A stretch of DNA of 24,138 nucleotides from Botryllus schlosseri (GCA_000444245.1 ATSW01002324.1:1-24138), one strand, 5' to 3'. Positions 9,428 to 20,412 are shown, numbered from the stretch's first letter. The notes: generated from the sequence alone by a model not told the origin. Numbers and translations are program-made.

Positions 9428-12400
9428 ATGGTCAAGATATTGCATATACTTGTATTAATTGCGTGCGCCTTGGTATGGATGCTGCACGTACCGTTGCCTG
9501 CAGAATGTGACTATCCGATTTCGATTAGAATTAGCCTCTCAGTGATTGAAGCGATGAAGACGGCGGTAAGTGTTGAAGTTACCAAAAGTAATGCATTGCA
9601 ATGGTAATTAGTAGGTGATCGATTCATGAGTGTATCTGTATTCCATATAGGCGGCGATATACTGTGTGTTTGGAGGAAGCTTCGCCGAACCATTCTCATT
9701 CAGCGATAGATATCATCCAGACTTGTTAAGCGGGCTGACAGTTACGCGTGCCGAGGTTGAAGGAGTTGAAGTCGCTATGTACGAGCCCTGCGGTACGTAC
9801 ACAAAAACGATAACCGAATTCAGTGTTCGACCAACTTATCAAAACTTATGAACTCTTTAGGATTTGGAGACGGGCGTCTTGGTTCTGCTATGATATTTCT
9901 ACACGGCGGGGGATTCAACATCGGTTCCATAAGTAAATACATATAAAGTAATTGTATATACCTTGTGGCACGTGGCTATATCTATTTTCGGAGACCGTTA
10001 AAACGACCCGATGATTCAGTGCATCTTCTACCATTTAAATCATAAATTATAGTATATTAATCGTAATTCGAAACGATTGCACCCATCACCGATGATGAGG
10101 TGTATAATATGAATCTGAGATGTTGGCTACTTTTCCATAATCGATGATGTGATCCTGTTATCATAATTTTCAAAACTGCGGTCGAAATAGACCGACATTT
10201 GTGTGGCATAATTCATTTAATGTATATTACCTTCTGGTACCTTCTGAAACAAACGCAAATTTAGAGCTAGAGACCGGAACGAAAACCTGATTTAAAGATA
10301 CTGACATAGCTTCTGCTGGGCGGATTTGTGTTTATAATTTTTTGTGAATTTCTATTGGAATTTAAAGGGGACATGATCGAATTGAACGTAACCTCGAGTT
10401 CCTAATTGAACCTGTAAGAGATGTCAACCATCTAAATAAGTTACGGAAAGAACCATTACCCTATCCTTGCCTAGGCCGTATAATCTCCTTCATTTCACCA
10501 GATTCATACGCTGCCCAGACAATGGAATTGGCGAAGAAAACAGGGATGCTTGTAGTCGTACCAGAGTAACATGTTACTATTTCATGTGGTGCCTGCGTTG
10601 AAGCATTTTACATTTTTTCGTGTATATTCAGGTATCGTTTAGCGCCAAAGCATCCTTTCCCAGCAGCATTCGATGACAGCTTAGCTGTCACTAAAGGATT
10701 TCTGGAAGTTGCCGAATCGTATCGTGTTAACCCTAAAAAAGTGGTACTTGCCGGTGACAGTGCGGGTAAGCGCTTCGTCTGCTCTTTGATCGCTATAGAA
10801 TAAATATACCGGTTTTTCAGAGTATCCATGTATTATATTCGAAACGATTTCAACTTGCTTATTCAGTGATCTCTATACGTGGCAACTAAGGTTGCATTTA
10901 AAACAAAACTCAATTTAAAACAAACGTGTTTAAAACATAGTTATTGTTTAAGACATGTTTTTTGCTGTTTTTTTTAGTCATGACATCATTAATATTTCAT
11001 TGTGATGTCACAATGGATTGACATTGACATTGAAAATATACATGTACCCTTGAACTTTGGCCAATTTGTTACGATGAGGAACTGAGCTTTATATTGAATC
11101 CTAGTCAACCTATTTACAACACAACGAAGTTACTCCGGTCATACACAGCTGTTAAATTTCATAGCAATGGCATTCTCCTTTACAAAGGAAATTGCTGTCA
11201 CGTGATTATGTTCCGTTCACGCATAATGATATGACGGTGTGGACAAATTTACATCAGACGGTTATAATGAATAGCATGACAATGTCCGCGATCTATAAAT
11301 ATGTAGGAAAAAGTGGCAACTTATAGATAGAAAAAACCGGAGTATTATGTACAATTGTACATTTTCCTGATTGTGGACGCCTAGGCATCAATTTATGACA
11401 CAGATTTTAACACCAAAACCAGCCCATGACTGCGGAAATCCGGACTTATGGCGACCGAGCTTCCTTAGAGCTTGTATGTTCTTTTACGAATCATGTTCCA
11501 CCTGTGAATAAATTAGAATAAATATTGGCTAGTGAGCAAATGCCTTCACCCTTGATTTGGTGTAGGGGGCAATCTCGCAACGGCCGTTGCTTTGGCGCTT
11601 GGACAAGAGGAATCCCCGAATCCATTGTGCATGATAAATCTGATATACCCAGCGCTGCAGATTGTCAATTTCCGACTTCCGAGCTACCTGCAAAATTCGA
11701 ATGGGCCTCTACTGGATACGTGGTTCGTCATGCGTTACCTGTTGAATTACATCGGGTACGGTAATTGAAGTGGACGTAAGGGGAGGCCTTGGCCTCTAAG
11801 CAGTTCTGATAAATTGGCAGATACTCGGACAACTATGAGTTGGCGCCGTTACTGTTGCAAAACGCTCATATGGAAAACTTTCATCGAACTGAGATTTTAA
11901 ACAGGGTTCACGAAAAGTGGGTGCCCCAAAGGTAAGATGACTTTATGATATCACAATGAGAGACAGTCTGATAGATTCTCTCTTGCGGGGGTTGCCACTG
12001 CGGATCAGTCCTAAAAATTATGTTTTGGGTGACTTACACCGATACCCTTCCTGACACAACAGTGCTTATGTACACGCGGTGGATTGGTACCTGATTCCTC
12101 TGGCCTGGTGTGACCTCTGAACTATTGTGGCTGTAGCATCTAACCAGAGGTGATTGAAGTATAGTAAGCATTGCTTCTCGAATAGAAGTAGAAGTTACGC
12201 CGTGTACAGAGAGTAGTGAAATCCAGGACCTCCTAAAACTACTTCCAGTGTCGAGAGGTTTGACAACTACAGAGTTAAATATTATTAAAATGTAGCTTTG
12301 ACCTATTCGTCGCTTACTTTTAGTAGAAAATCGGGGGTGACTAGTTTGTAAATTGCAAGATAAATCTTCGCGACAACACAAAATTACTGCTGACACTACA

Positions 12401-15124
12401 AATATTAGGGTTAATATGTCCTCCCTATGTCAACTCTAACATATTATACGTGGGAACGGGTCTTTCGGGAGTCGAGTTGGAAAAATTACCTTTTTTATTT
12501 TTATTTCTTAGTCAACCCATCCATATTAACGGTGAAATTTCCAAATTTCCTGTATTGATGAATGCTTTTTCATCTTTTATTATTTATTAGAAGCGTTCTT
12601 TTTGTTCGGATCTCAGAATATGGTAACCCTACAAATGCATGCTGCGGCATGTTTGAAATATCTATTCAGTTACCACGATATGTGGGCCATTTTACTCGCG
12701 AATGTCATGATACACAATAAGTAGCTTACTACCTCTAACTTACACCACGGAATAAATCAAACACAACATTTAACTCAATGATGCTTGCACGTAGGGACAT
12801 AGGGAGGAACGTACGCACGTGTGGTCACGTAGGATTTAAAACCGCGATATAATTCTGAGTTGGGTTCTGCTTTCGTATAGGCTACCACCTTTTGTGTATA
12901 AACAGTTGAACACACACTCTTTTCGCTAAGAGTGCAGCGCAAATTGATAAATCCTGTTTCTGTACTCCCAAAAGGTAGAAGTACTTCCTTACTGACCACC
13001 TCTGCTTTCAACTGTCAGTGGGATCAATCAAATATGAAACGAGGCGTATGCGATATGAATGCACTTCAGTATCACTACCCTATTAGTAAGTTCATAATTT
13101 CAAAACACCACAAGACTGGGACACAATGAAAAGATAGGAAGGTGTCGAAACGACTTGGAGTAGTATTTGAAATCAGACACCCACCTGGGATGTAAATACG
13201 AGGCATGCACACTTGATGGAAAGAAACAAGGGATAACATAAAACGACCAGTGATGAAAATGAACGACGCATATATCGGGGTCGATATATCAGATTGATGT
13301 CCGAGGAAGAGGGCAGTCTTCACACATTTTCCTCACTTTTCACTTCTGTAAGTTACGAATGTCCGTGATTTCGCATCGTTCAGGTGTATTACAGATAACT
13401 TAGTCATTTTACAGATTCAAGTCTAGGCGATCCACAGAGCAATTCGAAGCTGTACCACAGGAGGGATACGAGACGCTGCGTGACAACTTAAAACGCCTCC
13501 AAGACATAGCGACAGACTTGCGAATTTCCAGTCTCAGCGCAGACGACGCGACCCTTACTCTATTGCCGAGAACACACATCGTCACCTGTGAATACGACCC
13601 GCTGCGGGACGACGGGGTAAGTCTCACCCGGTATGACCACGCGCATATCGTGAAGATACTTGAGATATCACAGCTGACATTTAAAACCGCAATTTGAATT
13701 CGAATCTCTCATACCGTTGGTATGTACGTATTTAGTGATTATCGACCGGTGCTCATAAGTACACCAGGGGTTTCCTGAGTCAGTCTCAGGGGTTCCACGT
13801 GGGTCGAGACATACACGCAACTCATATATAGGATTTGTGATGGCATGCCCGTCTTTATCATTATTGGTTACAGGCAATTAGGCCCGATCAGTAGTCGAAT
13901 TTCGACTTCCCTGGTGGCATGTCGTGCGCAGTGGCGTACACGGAGGAGGGGGCGTTCGAAATCTCAAACCAGGACTTCTTAAATGCCAATTCTATCTACA
14001 CTATTTGTACGCTTATTTGTAATTAAGCAATTGCTTTTAAGCTGTTGTGACATCCGACCGAGCAATATGATGACACTTTCCAAAGTGAAGCCTCGCATTT
14101 ATGAACTGGTATCTGAAGGGAACCGGGGGTCACAATGATTTGCTATAAATATTCATTATGTTGTTTTCATTCTGTGTGTAAATAATATTATAATGGGTTT
14201 GTTCCTTTAACACTCTGTTGATGCATGGTTCATTTCTATGCACCATAATTCTAAAGTACTGGTAATACAGATTTGTATTGTGGCTCAGCGAAAATTGAGG
14301 GGAGGGGGTTCTGCGAAAGCTTGCAGATTAGCGTAAGTGTGCCGCGGGTTGAAAAAATGTTAAGATCCACTGCTCTAGCTGTATATGCTACGAATTATAC
14401 ATCACTTGGTATAGAAGGCGCCGTGCACGTGTAGGGAATATATTGGCAACCCTTTATCCGCATGTTTGGTACTAGTTTATATGGAAGGTAACTGATTGTC
14501 TAATCTATACATAGACTGCGTCAACGATAAGAAAATGTGGTCATGGTTAGTAACTAAGTACTTATACTTTTTCGGAGTACCCAAGTTAGTTTTGCCTACT
14601 TGGTCTATTTACTCAAGAGGTTATGTTTTAAGACTATTCCACCCCTAGTTATCTGCTTTTCAATACTACCTAATACCGGGTCCTTTCGAGACCTTTTATT
14701 TTCAGCTTCAACTCGAAGTTTTGTGATGACTTTAAAATTGACTCTTCTACTTGCAATTGAGTAGAAACTCACGGCAATACTTCTACTTTAGGCCTACTTG
14801 AGTAGTATTATTGACTACTTGACTATCACTTGATAAGTGCCGCTTTCCGACTTGTAACAACAATATTTATAATCGAAGTTACAATTTATTTCCAAAGGCC
14901 ACGCTTTCGCGATATTCACCCCACGATTCCGCAGCACTGCTGTATGTATTCAGATGATTCTACACGAGCGAATGCAACGTCTCTCGCTGAACTCTACTCT
15001 CACTCATTGGAACTTTTGCGCTCACGGCATATTCAACTCATACGTCAAGAGTCGTTACCAGAAACTGGAGAAGGCGATACACGAGATGCTGGAAGTAGTA
15101 GAAACAGTTGTCGAGAGTTGTTAA
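9428..15124 (+). CDS. AADAC/NCEH1-like serine esterase, intact nine-exon copy
   Basis: Exons: 9428-9565, 9651-9792, 9861-9932, 10502-10565, 10632-10765, 11566-11755, 11821-11931, 13415-13616, 14954-15124. All introns are GT/AG; the join is 1224 nt, 407 residues plus TAA, with no stop (human AADAC is about 400). Residues 1-24 form a hydrophobic signal anchor, as in the ER-bound family. The oxyanion motif HGGG is at 108-111. [12 protein letters not shown] is at 139-150. The nucleophile elbow GDSAG is at 180-184 (Ser182), Asp345 lies in [10 protein letters not shown], and His375 lies in CAHGIF. Spacing agrees with the human AADAC triad (189, 343, 373). The family hydrolyses carboxyl and neutral lipid esters; the substrate here cannot be read from sequence. 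The C-terminus is a charged helix ending VVESC. His375 sits in CAHG rather than the usual GFHG. Introns 5, 7 and 8 carry transposon remnants. AADAC against NCEH1 cannot be decided here. The ATG is chosen because it gives the anchor and aligns with the other copy. Confidence 0.93.
12034..12396 (-). other. Open frame of 120 codons inside intron 7, function unknown
   Basis: An uninterrupted - strand frame runs within intron 7 of the esterase gene. It has no motif, membrane segment or family resemblance that I recognise, and the composition does not look clearly coding. It abuts the TIR repeat at 12404-12635, so it may be part of a larger mobile element. Listed because it is one of the longer frames not explained as a shadow of an exon. 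Confidence 0.2.
12404..12635. mobile_element. Small TIR element family R3, copy 1
   Basis: It begins TTAGGGTTAATATGTCCTCC and ends ATATGGTAACCCTA, an imperfect inverted pair around AGGGTTA. The inside block TTAGTCAACC..ATCC..ATT..CGGTGAA also occurs at about 19315-19350, where the same ATATGGTAACCCTA end is found at 19421-19434. ACAAAT is found on both outer sides (about 12397 and 12637), a possible target duplication. Lies in intron 7 of the intact esterase. Confidence 0.5.
13078..13247 (-). repeat. Dispersed repeat R2, copy 2
   Basis: Reverse-strand match to 3919-4090. It lies in intron 7 of the intact esterase, shortly before exon 8. It accounts for the 82-codon - strand frame at 13075-13323, which is not a gene. 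Confidence 0.6.
14180..14380 (+). mobile_element. hAT right end in intron 8
   Basis: The right terminus GTTAAGATCCACTG ends at 14372 and is followed by CTCTAGCT. The upstream block TTGTTCCTTTAACACTCTGTTG matches TCGTTCTTTTAACACTTTCGTTG at about 19068-19090 in the hAT element at 18957-19579, so the two are related. The left terminus could not be placed. Confidence 0.5.
14526..14839 (-). mobile_element. Tol2-like hAT MITE, internally deleted
   Basis: The left end (ATGTGGTCATGG, then TTAGTAACTAAGTACTTATAC) aligns with the reversed right end of the element at 16765-17938. The right end (TACTTGAGTAGT, then GACTACTTGACTATCACTT) aligns with that element's reversed left end. GATAAG occurs at both borders (14526-14531 and 14832-14837). 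It is about 300 bp against 1174 bp for the longer relative, consistent with an internal deletion derivative. It lies 120 bp before exon 9 of the intact esterase. Confidence 0.6.
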
Positions 15125-16232
15125 TCAATTGATGAAATTCGAGGATTTAAAGTTTTCTCGCTTCCGTCCTAATACATGCATTTATCCAGATGTATAAGAT
15201 GAGATTTTGTTCGTGAACTTGGAATATGCTCATGAAACAAATGATCGTCATTTTTCATTATGATTGGATAAGAGTTAACCCTTTTGAAGGGGGGTCCGTT
15301 TTCGCAGAAATGATCATCACTTTTCAAATTCATACCGTGACCTCACCAAGACTTGAATCTGGGCTGTTCTAGTTTAAAAGTGGGCAGAGTATGGCCCTCT
15401 ACCGTTTCCGCCCTCAATCGACACCCCATGACATGTCTGTTTTTTTATAAGACTAAACAAACGAACATTTCCCCGACAAAATCTCTTTCTCTCTCTCATT
15501 TTTCAATACTGACCCCCAGGATAGCGCCAGAGAGTCAGACATTATGCTTCATTGCGTAGCCACTGTTGCCTGGTTTCGAGCAAGCCATCAACCATGGCCG
15601 TAAGCCGCGCGGCTCGCCGGATATCGAAAAATCAAAAATGAATGAAAAATTTACATATGGGCGTGGTCAGTGAGTGGTCATAACTCATAATGGTCAAGTT
15701 CAAGATCAATCCCGAATCGGACCTCTACCGCCCAGTTTATGGCATGAAACAACGCAGTATACTTTCTCTTGTCATACCCAACCATTTGCAGGCATATTCC
15801 GTCACGAACTTGGACCTGAAGTTGCCCATGTTCGTGAAAATCACCCAAGCGTGACCAAAATTAACAGCCCCCTCAGAAAACTCCACAGAACAAGGTTTGG
15901 TGTTCGAAACGATGAAAATTTACACAGAATACCATACAATTCGACTTCGGACGTTATGGAAGAATTTCCGACAATATTTCCCACTCGGAAAACACCTGAC
16001 AGTTTCAGGTGATTAGGCCTACCACTTTTTTCCGGTTTTCGTATTTTTTTTTGTCGCGAACCAAAATTTTTGAGTAAGGCCCCAAATGAATTGGAGAAAT
16101 ATCAGCTTTTCAAAAAAAACCAAGTACCCGACGTCTACGACGTGTCAACATGAGGAAATCGGTCACAGAGACATGCCGTATCAGATATGATACGCCCCCT
16201 TCAACAGGAAACAAAGTTAGCTCTGATTAGCA
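15125..16232. other. Region downstream of the esterase, unassigned open frames
   Basis: After the esterase stop there is no canonical AATAAA within 200 bases. Two overlapping + strand frames stand out: 112 codons at 15674-16012 and, in another frame, ATG at 15690 to TGA at 15852-15854 (54 residues, starting MVKFKINPESDLYRPVYG). Neither has a recognised domain or a clear splice partner. The shorter one has a balanced, protein-like composition, so it could be an exon or a gene relic, but chance cannot be excluded. Confidence 0.25.
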
Positions 16233-16646
16233 TGTTGTCGCAAATCACCGAATAACGGACAACATCCGTCTTCGCAATATAGCGCCCGTATATACTTAAC
16301 AAGGTATAGAACCAGAGAAATCTTTATTGAATTTGAGAAATGTCACAGTGCAGCATCGACTCTGTTATGGCGGATCGGACGCCGGATCATAAATGACAGT
16401 CATCGATGATGATCATTGTGCGCGACTCCGTCTGGATTCTGACTATTTAAAGAAGACCGTCGTTCGATGTAAGCGACCGACACTGCATACGACCGACGTT
16501 GTACGACCAACGCTGTTTATTGTATCTGATGCTTTTATCCCAAGTCCGTTGATGCTTTCTGTTGTTCAATAAAATGCAGGTCAACGTATCTGCCGGCTCT
16601 ATGTTTCGAACCCTAGAGGGAACGTGACGACGTCTCGCATTAGACA
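16233..16646 (+). mobile_element. Possible solo LTR (fossil)
   Basis: The segment has the layout of a retrotransposon long terminal repeat. It starts TGTTGTCG, has a TATA-like CTATTTAAAG at 16443-16452 and AATAAA at 16568-16573, and then a short tail ending near TAGACA. No second LTR and no internal region are seen, so if real it is a solo LTR. The family is not determined (Gypsy or BEL would fit), and no convincing flanking duplication was found. Borders are estimates. Confidence 0.3.
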
Positions 16647-16756
16647 GCAGGCCGCGCCGACGCCATGCTGTTACGAAATGGGGATTGCATGACTGCTTCA
16701 CAGCCTCAGCTTCCCTGAAATACTCAACGAAAAGCTAAATGGCACACCGAATGCTA

Positions 16757-17946
16757 GTTAGATACAGAGGTGGTCAAAGTAGTCAAGAAAGCTACTCAAG
16801 TAGAAGTAGCGACTGAAAAATCTACTCAAGTACGAGTAGAAGTACTTCTTCCACAAGCAATCTAAAACTACTTGAGGTAGAAGTAGAATTAGAAGTAGAG
16901 CTATGATGTGTACCAAGAGGTATGCGATTTTCTACACCATAAGCATTCGTCCGCATGATGAGATGAAAATGATAGTATTGATATGGAAATGCGATACTAA
17001 TCCTCTGTTTACTCGAACACCACGTTTTAGAAAATATCATGGTATGGCACCCTACCCCATATTATAAGGCCCGTAGTTTAGTCGGAAAGCAATACGGAGT
17101 TGTATCGGATGAGGTGTGAACACTTTGCGCGATTAGTAAACGTTAATAAAAATATGGTGGATCGTAAAAAATGCCATATTATGCAGCTTTATTTCCAGAA
17201 ATTTAAGGCATTATACAATACTTCCTTTTATACTTAAAAATGTATGTTCTCCAGACAAAAGAACTGATACTAATTAGAGCTCAAAGTATGATACTGGGAA
17301 TTGAAAGTGAAACATAAATACCACTTCTAAAAGCGGAAACTGTATTTCATGTTTTAAGTCCAGAAAGTTTCAAAGGCTGTATGTTAAAACACATCTAAAG
17401 CTAAAAAAAGGTCAGAGTCCACTGTTCCAGAATAGGACATGCCATGAACTGCTAGACTACGATATGATAAGTAAATGCTAGATTGCGAAACATCAGTTTC
17501 AAACGTTATGATGGGCCATATATACTATGATGAAATATTTCATATGCGCGACAAAAGGTTGTATGAACGGAACCACGCAACCCGCTACCTAAATTATATT
17601 CACCAATACTTCCGTGAAATCATATTGGTCACTCCATATCCACTGTGCGCGAAGCGCGACGCAAGTTCTGGAATTTACTCAACTTTTCTGAAAATTAAAT
17701 GTTGATACTCCGTGAAAACAGTCCCGAAATTCCTCAGGCTATCTCCCTGATTGGAGGATTAAACTACTTCTACTTGAAAAACTGAAAATAGCGAAAAGTA
17801 AGTAAGTAGATCACACCCTATTATGAAGTAGAAATAGAAGAAGCTAAATTTAGTTATATTTGAGTAAGTACTAGAAGTAGAGGAAAGCTACTTGAGTACT
17901 TCAAAAAAGTAGAAGTACTTCGTTACTGACCACCTCTGTTTAGATA
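16757..17946. mobile_element. Tol2-like hAT, 1174-bp non-autonomous element
   Basis: The element at 16765-17938 starts CAGAGGTGGTCAAAGTAG and ends CGTTACTGACCACCTCTG. It is flanked by GTTAGATA (16757-16764) and TTTAGATA (17939-17946), an 8-bp target duplication with one mismatch. Both subterminal regions are dense in CTACTCAAGTAGAAGTA-type strings. Known Tol2 ends (CAGAGGTGTAAAAAGTACTC) share this layout, which places it in the Ac/Tol2 side of hAT. Internal frames (16822-17040 -, 17475-17705 +) show no transposase features, so it depends on an enzyme supplied elsewhere. Confidence 0.85.
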
Positions 17947-18948
17947 TTATAGACTTAGGACTATTCACGATTTTCATTGGGAAGGAATAATTAGGTTAAT
18001 AAATTTTTTGTCGTTACAAGGAATTCTGCAGTTACTCTCCGGAAGTGCATGGAACACCAGACTATAAGGATGTAATTACTTCATTGTTCCGCAATGATGT
18101 CGCGCGGACTTGACTTACAAAGTCCAATTGATGAATCAAAAAAACAGGTTCTCATTAGATCCTCTCGCTAAGACTAAGAGCCGTTTTCAAGTATGTCGAA
18201 AAGACACTGTACAGTGTACACACTACAGCCTCGAACGCAAGAAAGACTCCTGAGAGTAGGGATGAATTTATTGAATAACATGCTGAATTATTAATCAATG
18301 TATGATATAAAATATGAGTGTGAGAACATATATTAAACGCAATTTTTTCATTTTTCTGCATATTGACACCCGTCTCATCTAATGTAGGGCTGTGCATATC
18401 GATTTGGGTATATTATTTCGCGTGATCCTTCTGTACAAGTATGACAGACATGTGATATTTTCGAATAATGCAACTACGTGCTGCTTGCTGCTTTTACGAA
18501 TTATCAAAAACGACATAGGCTATATGCTTTCGTTTGATATCAAAATTACTTTCCTAATATCAGGGGGCGATGGAACATCAATTCGCAATTGCATTACCAC
18601 GTCACACTTCCAGGCAGCATACGGCAAGACGCGCTTATAGAAGAAATAGTTCAGAGAAATTGAAACGTACTAGGCGTTATCACAATGCGGCTGAATGCAA
18701 AACAGCCGTATGCTGATAAAATCTCAAAGTATATCTGAGTCCTCGACTCGAAGCAGTCGAGTATCTACCCGATTTTCCTCGCCCCTTGTGTAGTCAATAT
18801 AGTCAGCGTTAATAGATGCTACAAGCTGTCGATTTGGTTCTTGAATTGCGGAATGCTAAATTACTAGACGCCGGTACCAGACAAAATGTGACCGCTGAAA
18901 AGAAGTCCGGATGATGCTGGAAAATTTGTGCAGCCCATCTAACACAAA
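17947..18948. other. Intergenic, no recognisable gene
   Basis: Frames of 80-82 codons occur at 18155-18397 (-) and 18392-18640 (+) without family features. TAGGGCTGTGCATATCGATT at about 18386 looks like the terminus of another TIR transposon, but no partner end was found. Otherwise nothing stands out. Confidence 0.4.
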
Positions 18949-19587
18949 ATCTAAATCAGTGGTTCCCAACCAAGGGTTCGCACACCCGAATCAGACAGCT
19001 GAAGTCACAGTTGCATTGCATGTCGATTATAACCTTAGCTTAGTGTTACAATCATGTTCCAATGGTTTCGTTCTTTTAACACTTTCGTTGTACAGTTCGT
19101 CATATGCACTAGTAGTCCTCCTTTAGGAGGATTTGTCCTCCTTTTTCGGGCTTTTGAAAATGTCCTCCGAGGACGCCTAGACGTCCTTCGTTTTGGCGAT
19201 TCGTCTTCCTTTACAACTTTTAGAGCTAATTTGATGGATGGATTCGAGTGAAAATGGGCATAAATGACACTAAACAGGAAATTCGTGGTTCTAACGTAAG
19301 CGACAACCTTTTTTTAGTCAACCAACCACAATTTAGTGGTGAATTTACCATTTCCGGATTTTAATCCAGCATTGTAAGTCTGAAAATTTTGAAAAAGTGT
19401 CCTCCTTTGCCGATTTCAAAATATGGTAACCCTAACTAGTATTCTATATAGTCAATTAGTCAATAAAGTCATGTATTATATGTGCAATGCGTTCGATTTT
19501 TGTTTTTGCGAGTAGGCGAAAATTTGTGGTTCGCCGAAACGTAAGGGTTCAGTGGATTAGCAAACGTTAAGAGCCAATAGTCTAAAT
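18949..19587. mobile_element. hAT element carrying a nested insertion
   Basis: It starts at 18957 with CAGTGGTTCCCAACC and ends at 19579 with a decayed terminus, GTTAAGAGCCAATA. Flanks are ATCTAAAT (18949-18956) and GTCTAAAT (19580-19587), a target duplication matching at 7 of 8. The right subterminal part (GTGGTTCGCC, AACGTAAGGG, AGCAAACG) is typical of the family. The element is interrupted by the insertion at 19114-19434. No transposase is encoded. Confidence 0.65.
19108..19440. mobile_element. Family R3 copy 2, nested in the hAT element
   Basis: The insert at 19114-19434 is flanked by ACTAGT on both sides (19108-19113, 19435-19440). Its right end ATATGGTAACCCTA and its internal TTAGTCAACCAACC block match the intron 7 copy at 12404-12635. 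The left portion contains repeated GTCCTCC / GGAGGA strings and differs from the intron copy. Its presence inside a hAT element shows it moved later than that element. Confidence 0.6.
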
Positions 19588-20214
19588 AATATAGTCACGA
19601 GACTTGGTTCATGCATTGTCGCGATAATAAAACTAGTCGCTATAAATGAAAGTATAGCTCGAGATTTGGGAGCGATTGAATGAATCTCGATGAATTTGCC
19701 CTTTTTCATATCCATTTGCGATCGGCGAATTGTATTCTGGTAAGGATTTCATTCTGATCATAACGTAGGATAAAAAATTCTTTATCGATGTTCATATACA
19801 CACATACGATATAAGCGACAGTGGACGATCGTTCGTATACCGGTTCTGACCGATGTCTACGTGTCGGAGGTTTATCTGGGCTCCTCATCGGCGACCTCAC
19901 CACTACGGTAGTGCATTGAAAAGCCCAGACTGAATGTGAGCCGTGCTACAAGTCGGCAGCAGAGACCGCGATGGGGACGCATGAGAGAGAGAGAGAATGT
20001 AGAATGACTGCGAGAGAGATTGAAATACGTTCCCAAGAATACAAAAGCAAAGACCGATGACCATTATGAAATTCATGTCGTGGAGCACAAGGCCTAAAAA
20101 GGCGATAAGCTCCACTGTGTTGTGCCCATTAATACATACATTCATATAAGCGACATATAATTTTGAATAACCTGACTACATACACGTGCTTTACATATTG
20201 TTGGCACTTCTGCA
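19588..20214. other. 3' flank of the protease gene
   Basis: No gene is seen. A short GA-rich microsatellite lies at about 19982-19996. On the - strand this is downstream of the protease stop codon, so it should contain the 3' UTR; no canonical AATAAA was found on that strand within about 100 bases of the stop. Confidence 0.4.
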
Positions 20215-20412
20215 TCACAACGGGTCACAACCTTGGACTTGATTTCCAACAGGAACGCCATGCTCCTGCAGAAAATCTTGATACGCTTCCACCCTCGCGA
20301 AATAAGCCGGCTCCGAAGGAGGGCACCCGTTTGCCGAATAGCTCACAATCCCAACGGCATACCATTCACAGCTCTTGCACCGTTGACAAAACAACGCCCC
20401 GCCACTGTCGCC
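20215..20412 (-). CDS. Trypsin-family serine protease, last exon only
   Basis: Read on the - strand, an acceptor TTTAG at 20413-20417 precedes an open frame of 65 residues ending in TGA at 20217-20215. It starts exactly with GDSGG, the nucleophile loop of chymotrypsin-fold (S1) proteases. It continues with FCQRCKSCEWYAVGIVSYSA, then NGCPPSEPAYFARVEAY and a helical C-terminus. This matches the S1 C-terminal region, with the WxxxGIVSxG strand, a conserved Cys and the xYxRV helix. Many S1 genes have an intron just before GDSGG. The residue after GDSGG is Ala where Pro is usual, and the FCQRCKSCEWY insertion adds two Cys. The exons with catalytic His and Asp should lie at higher coordinates; none is recognisable before the window end, where repeats begin. 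The specificity pocket Asp/Ser at the upstream position cannot be read, so the substrate is unknown. Confidence 0.85.
   Translation of the reverse strand, partial: GDSGGALFCQRCKSCEWYAVGIVSYSANGCPPSEPAYFARVEAYQDFLQEHGVPVGNQVQGCDPL

Noticed and set aside
10981-11010. TGACATCA ... TGATGTCA palindrome resembling a CRE pair
   Set aside because: It lies deep in intron 5 in AT-rich repeat-like sequence with no other regulatory sign; more likely part of a decayed MITE.
13409-13627. 72-codon - strand frame over exon 8
   Set aside because: Antisense shadow of exon 8, whose + strand frame encodes [14 protein letters not shown] and joins in phase.
13931-13965. CAGTGGCGTACACGGAGG as a transposon left end
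   Set aside because: It looks like a common TIR terminus, but no right end or duplication was found, and the string is short.
14830-15132. 100-codon + strand open frame over exon 9
   Set aside because: It is a different reading frame from the esterase exon, which is fixed by phase and by the HG motif. A shadow.
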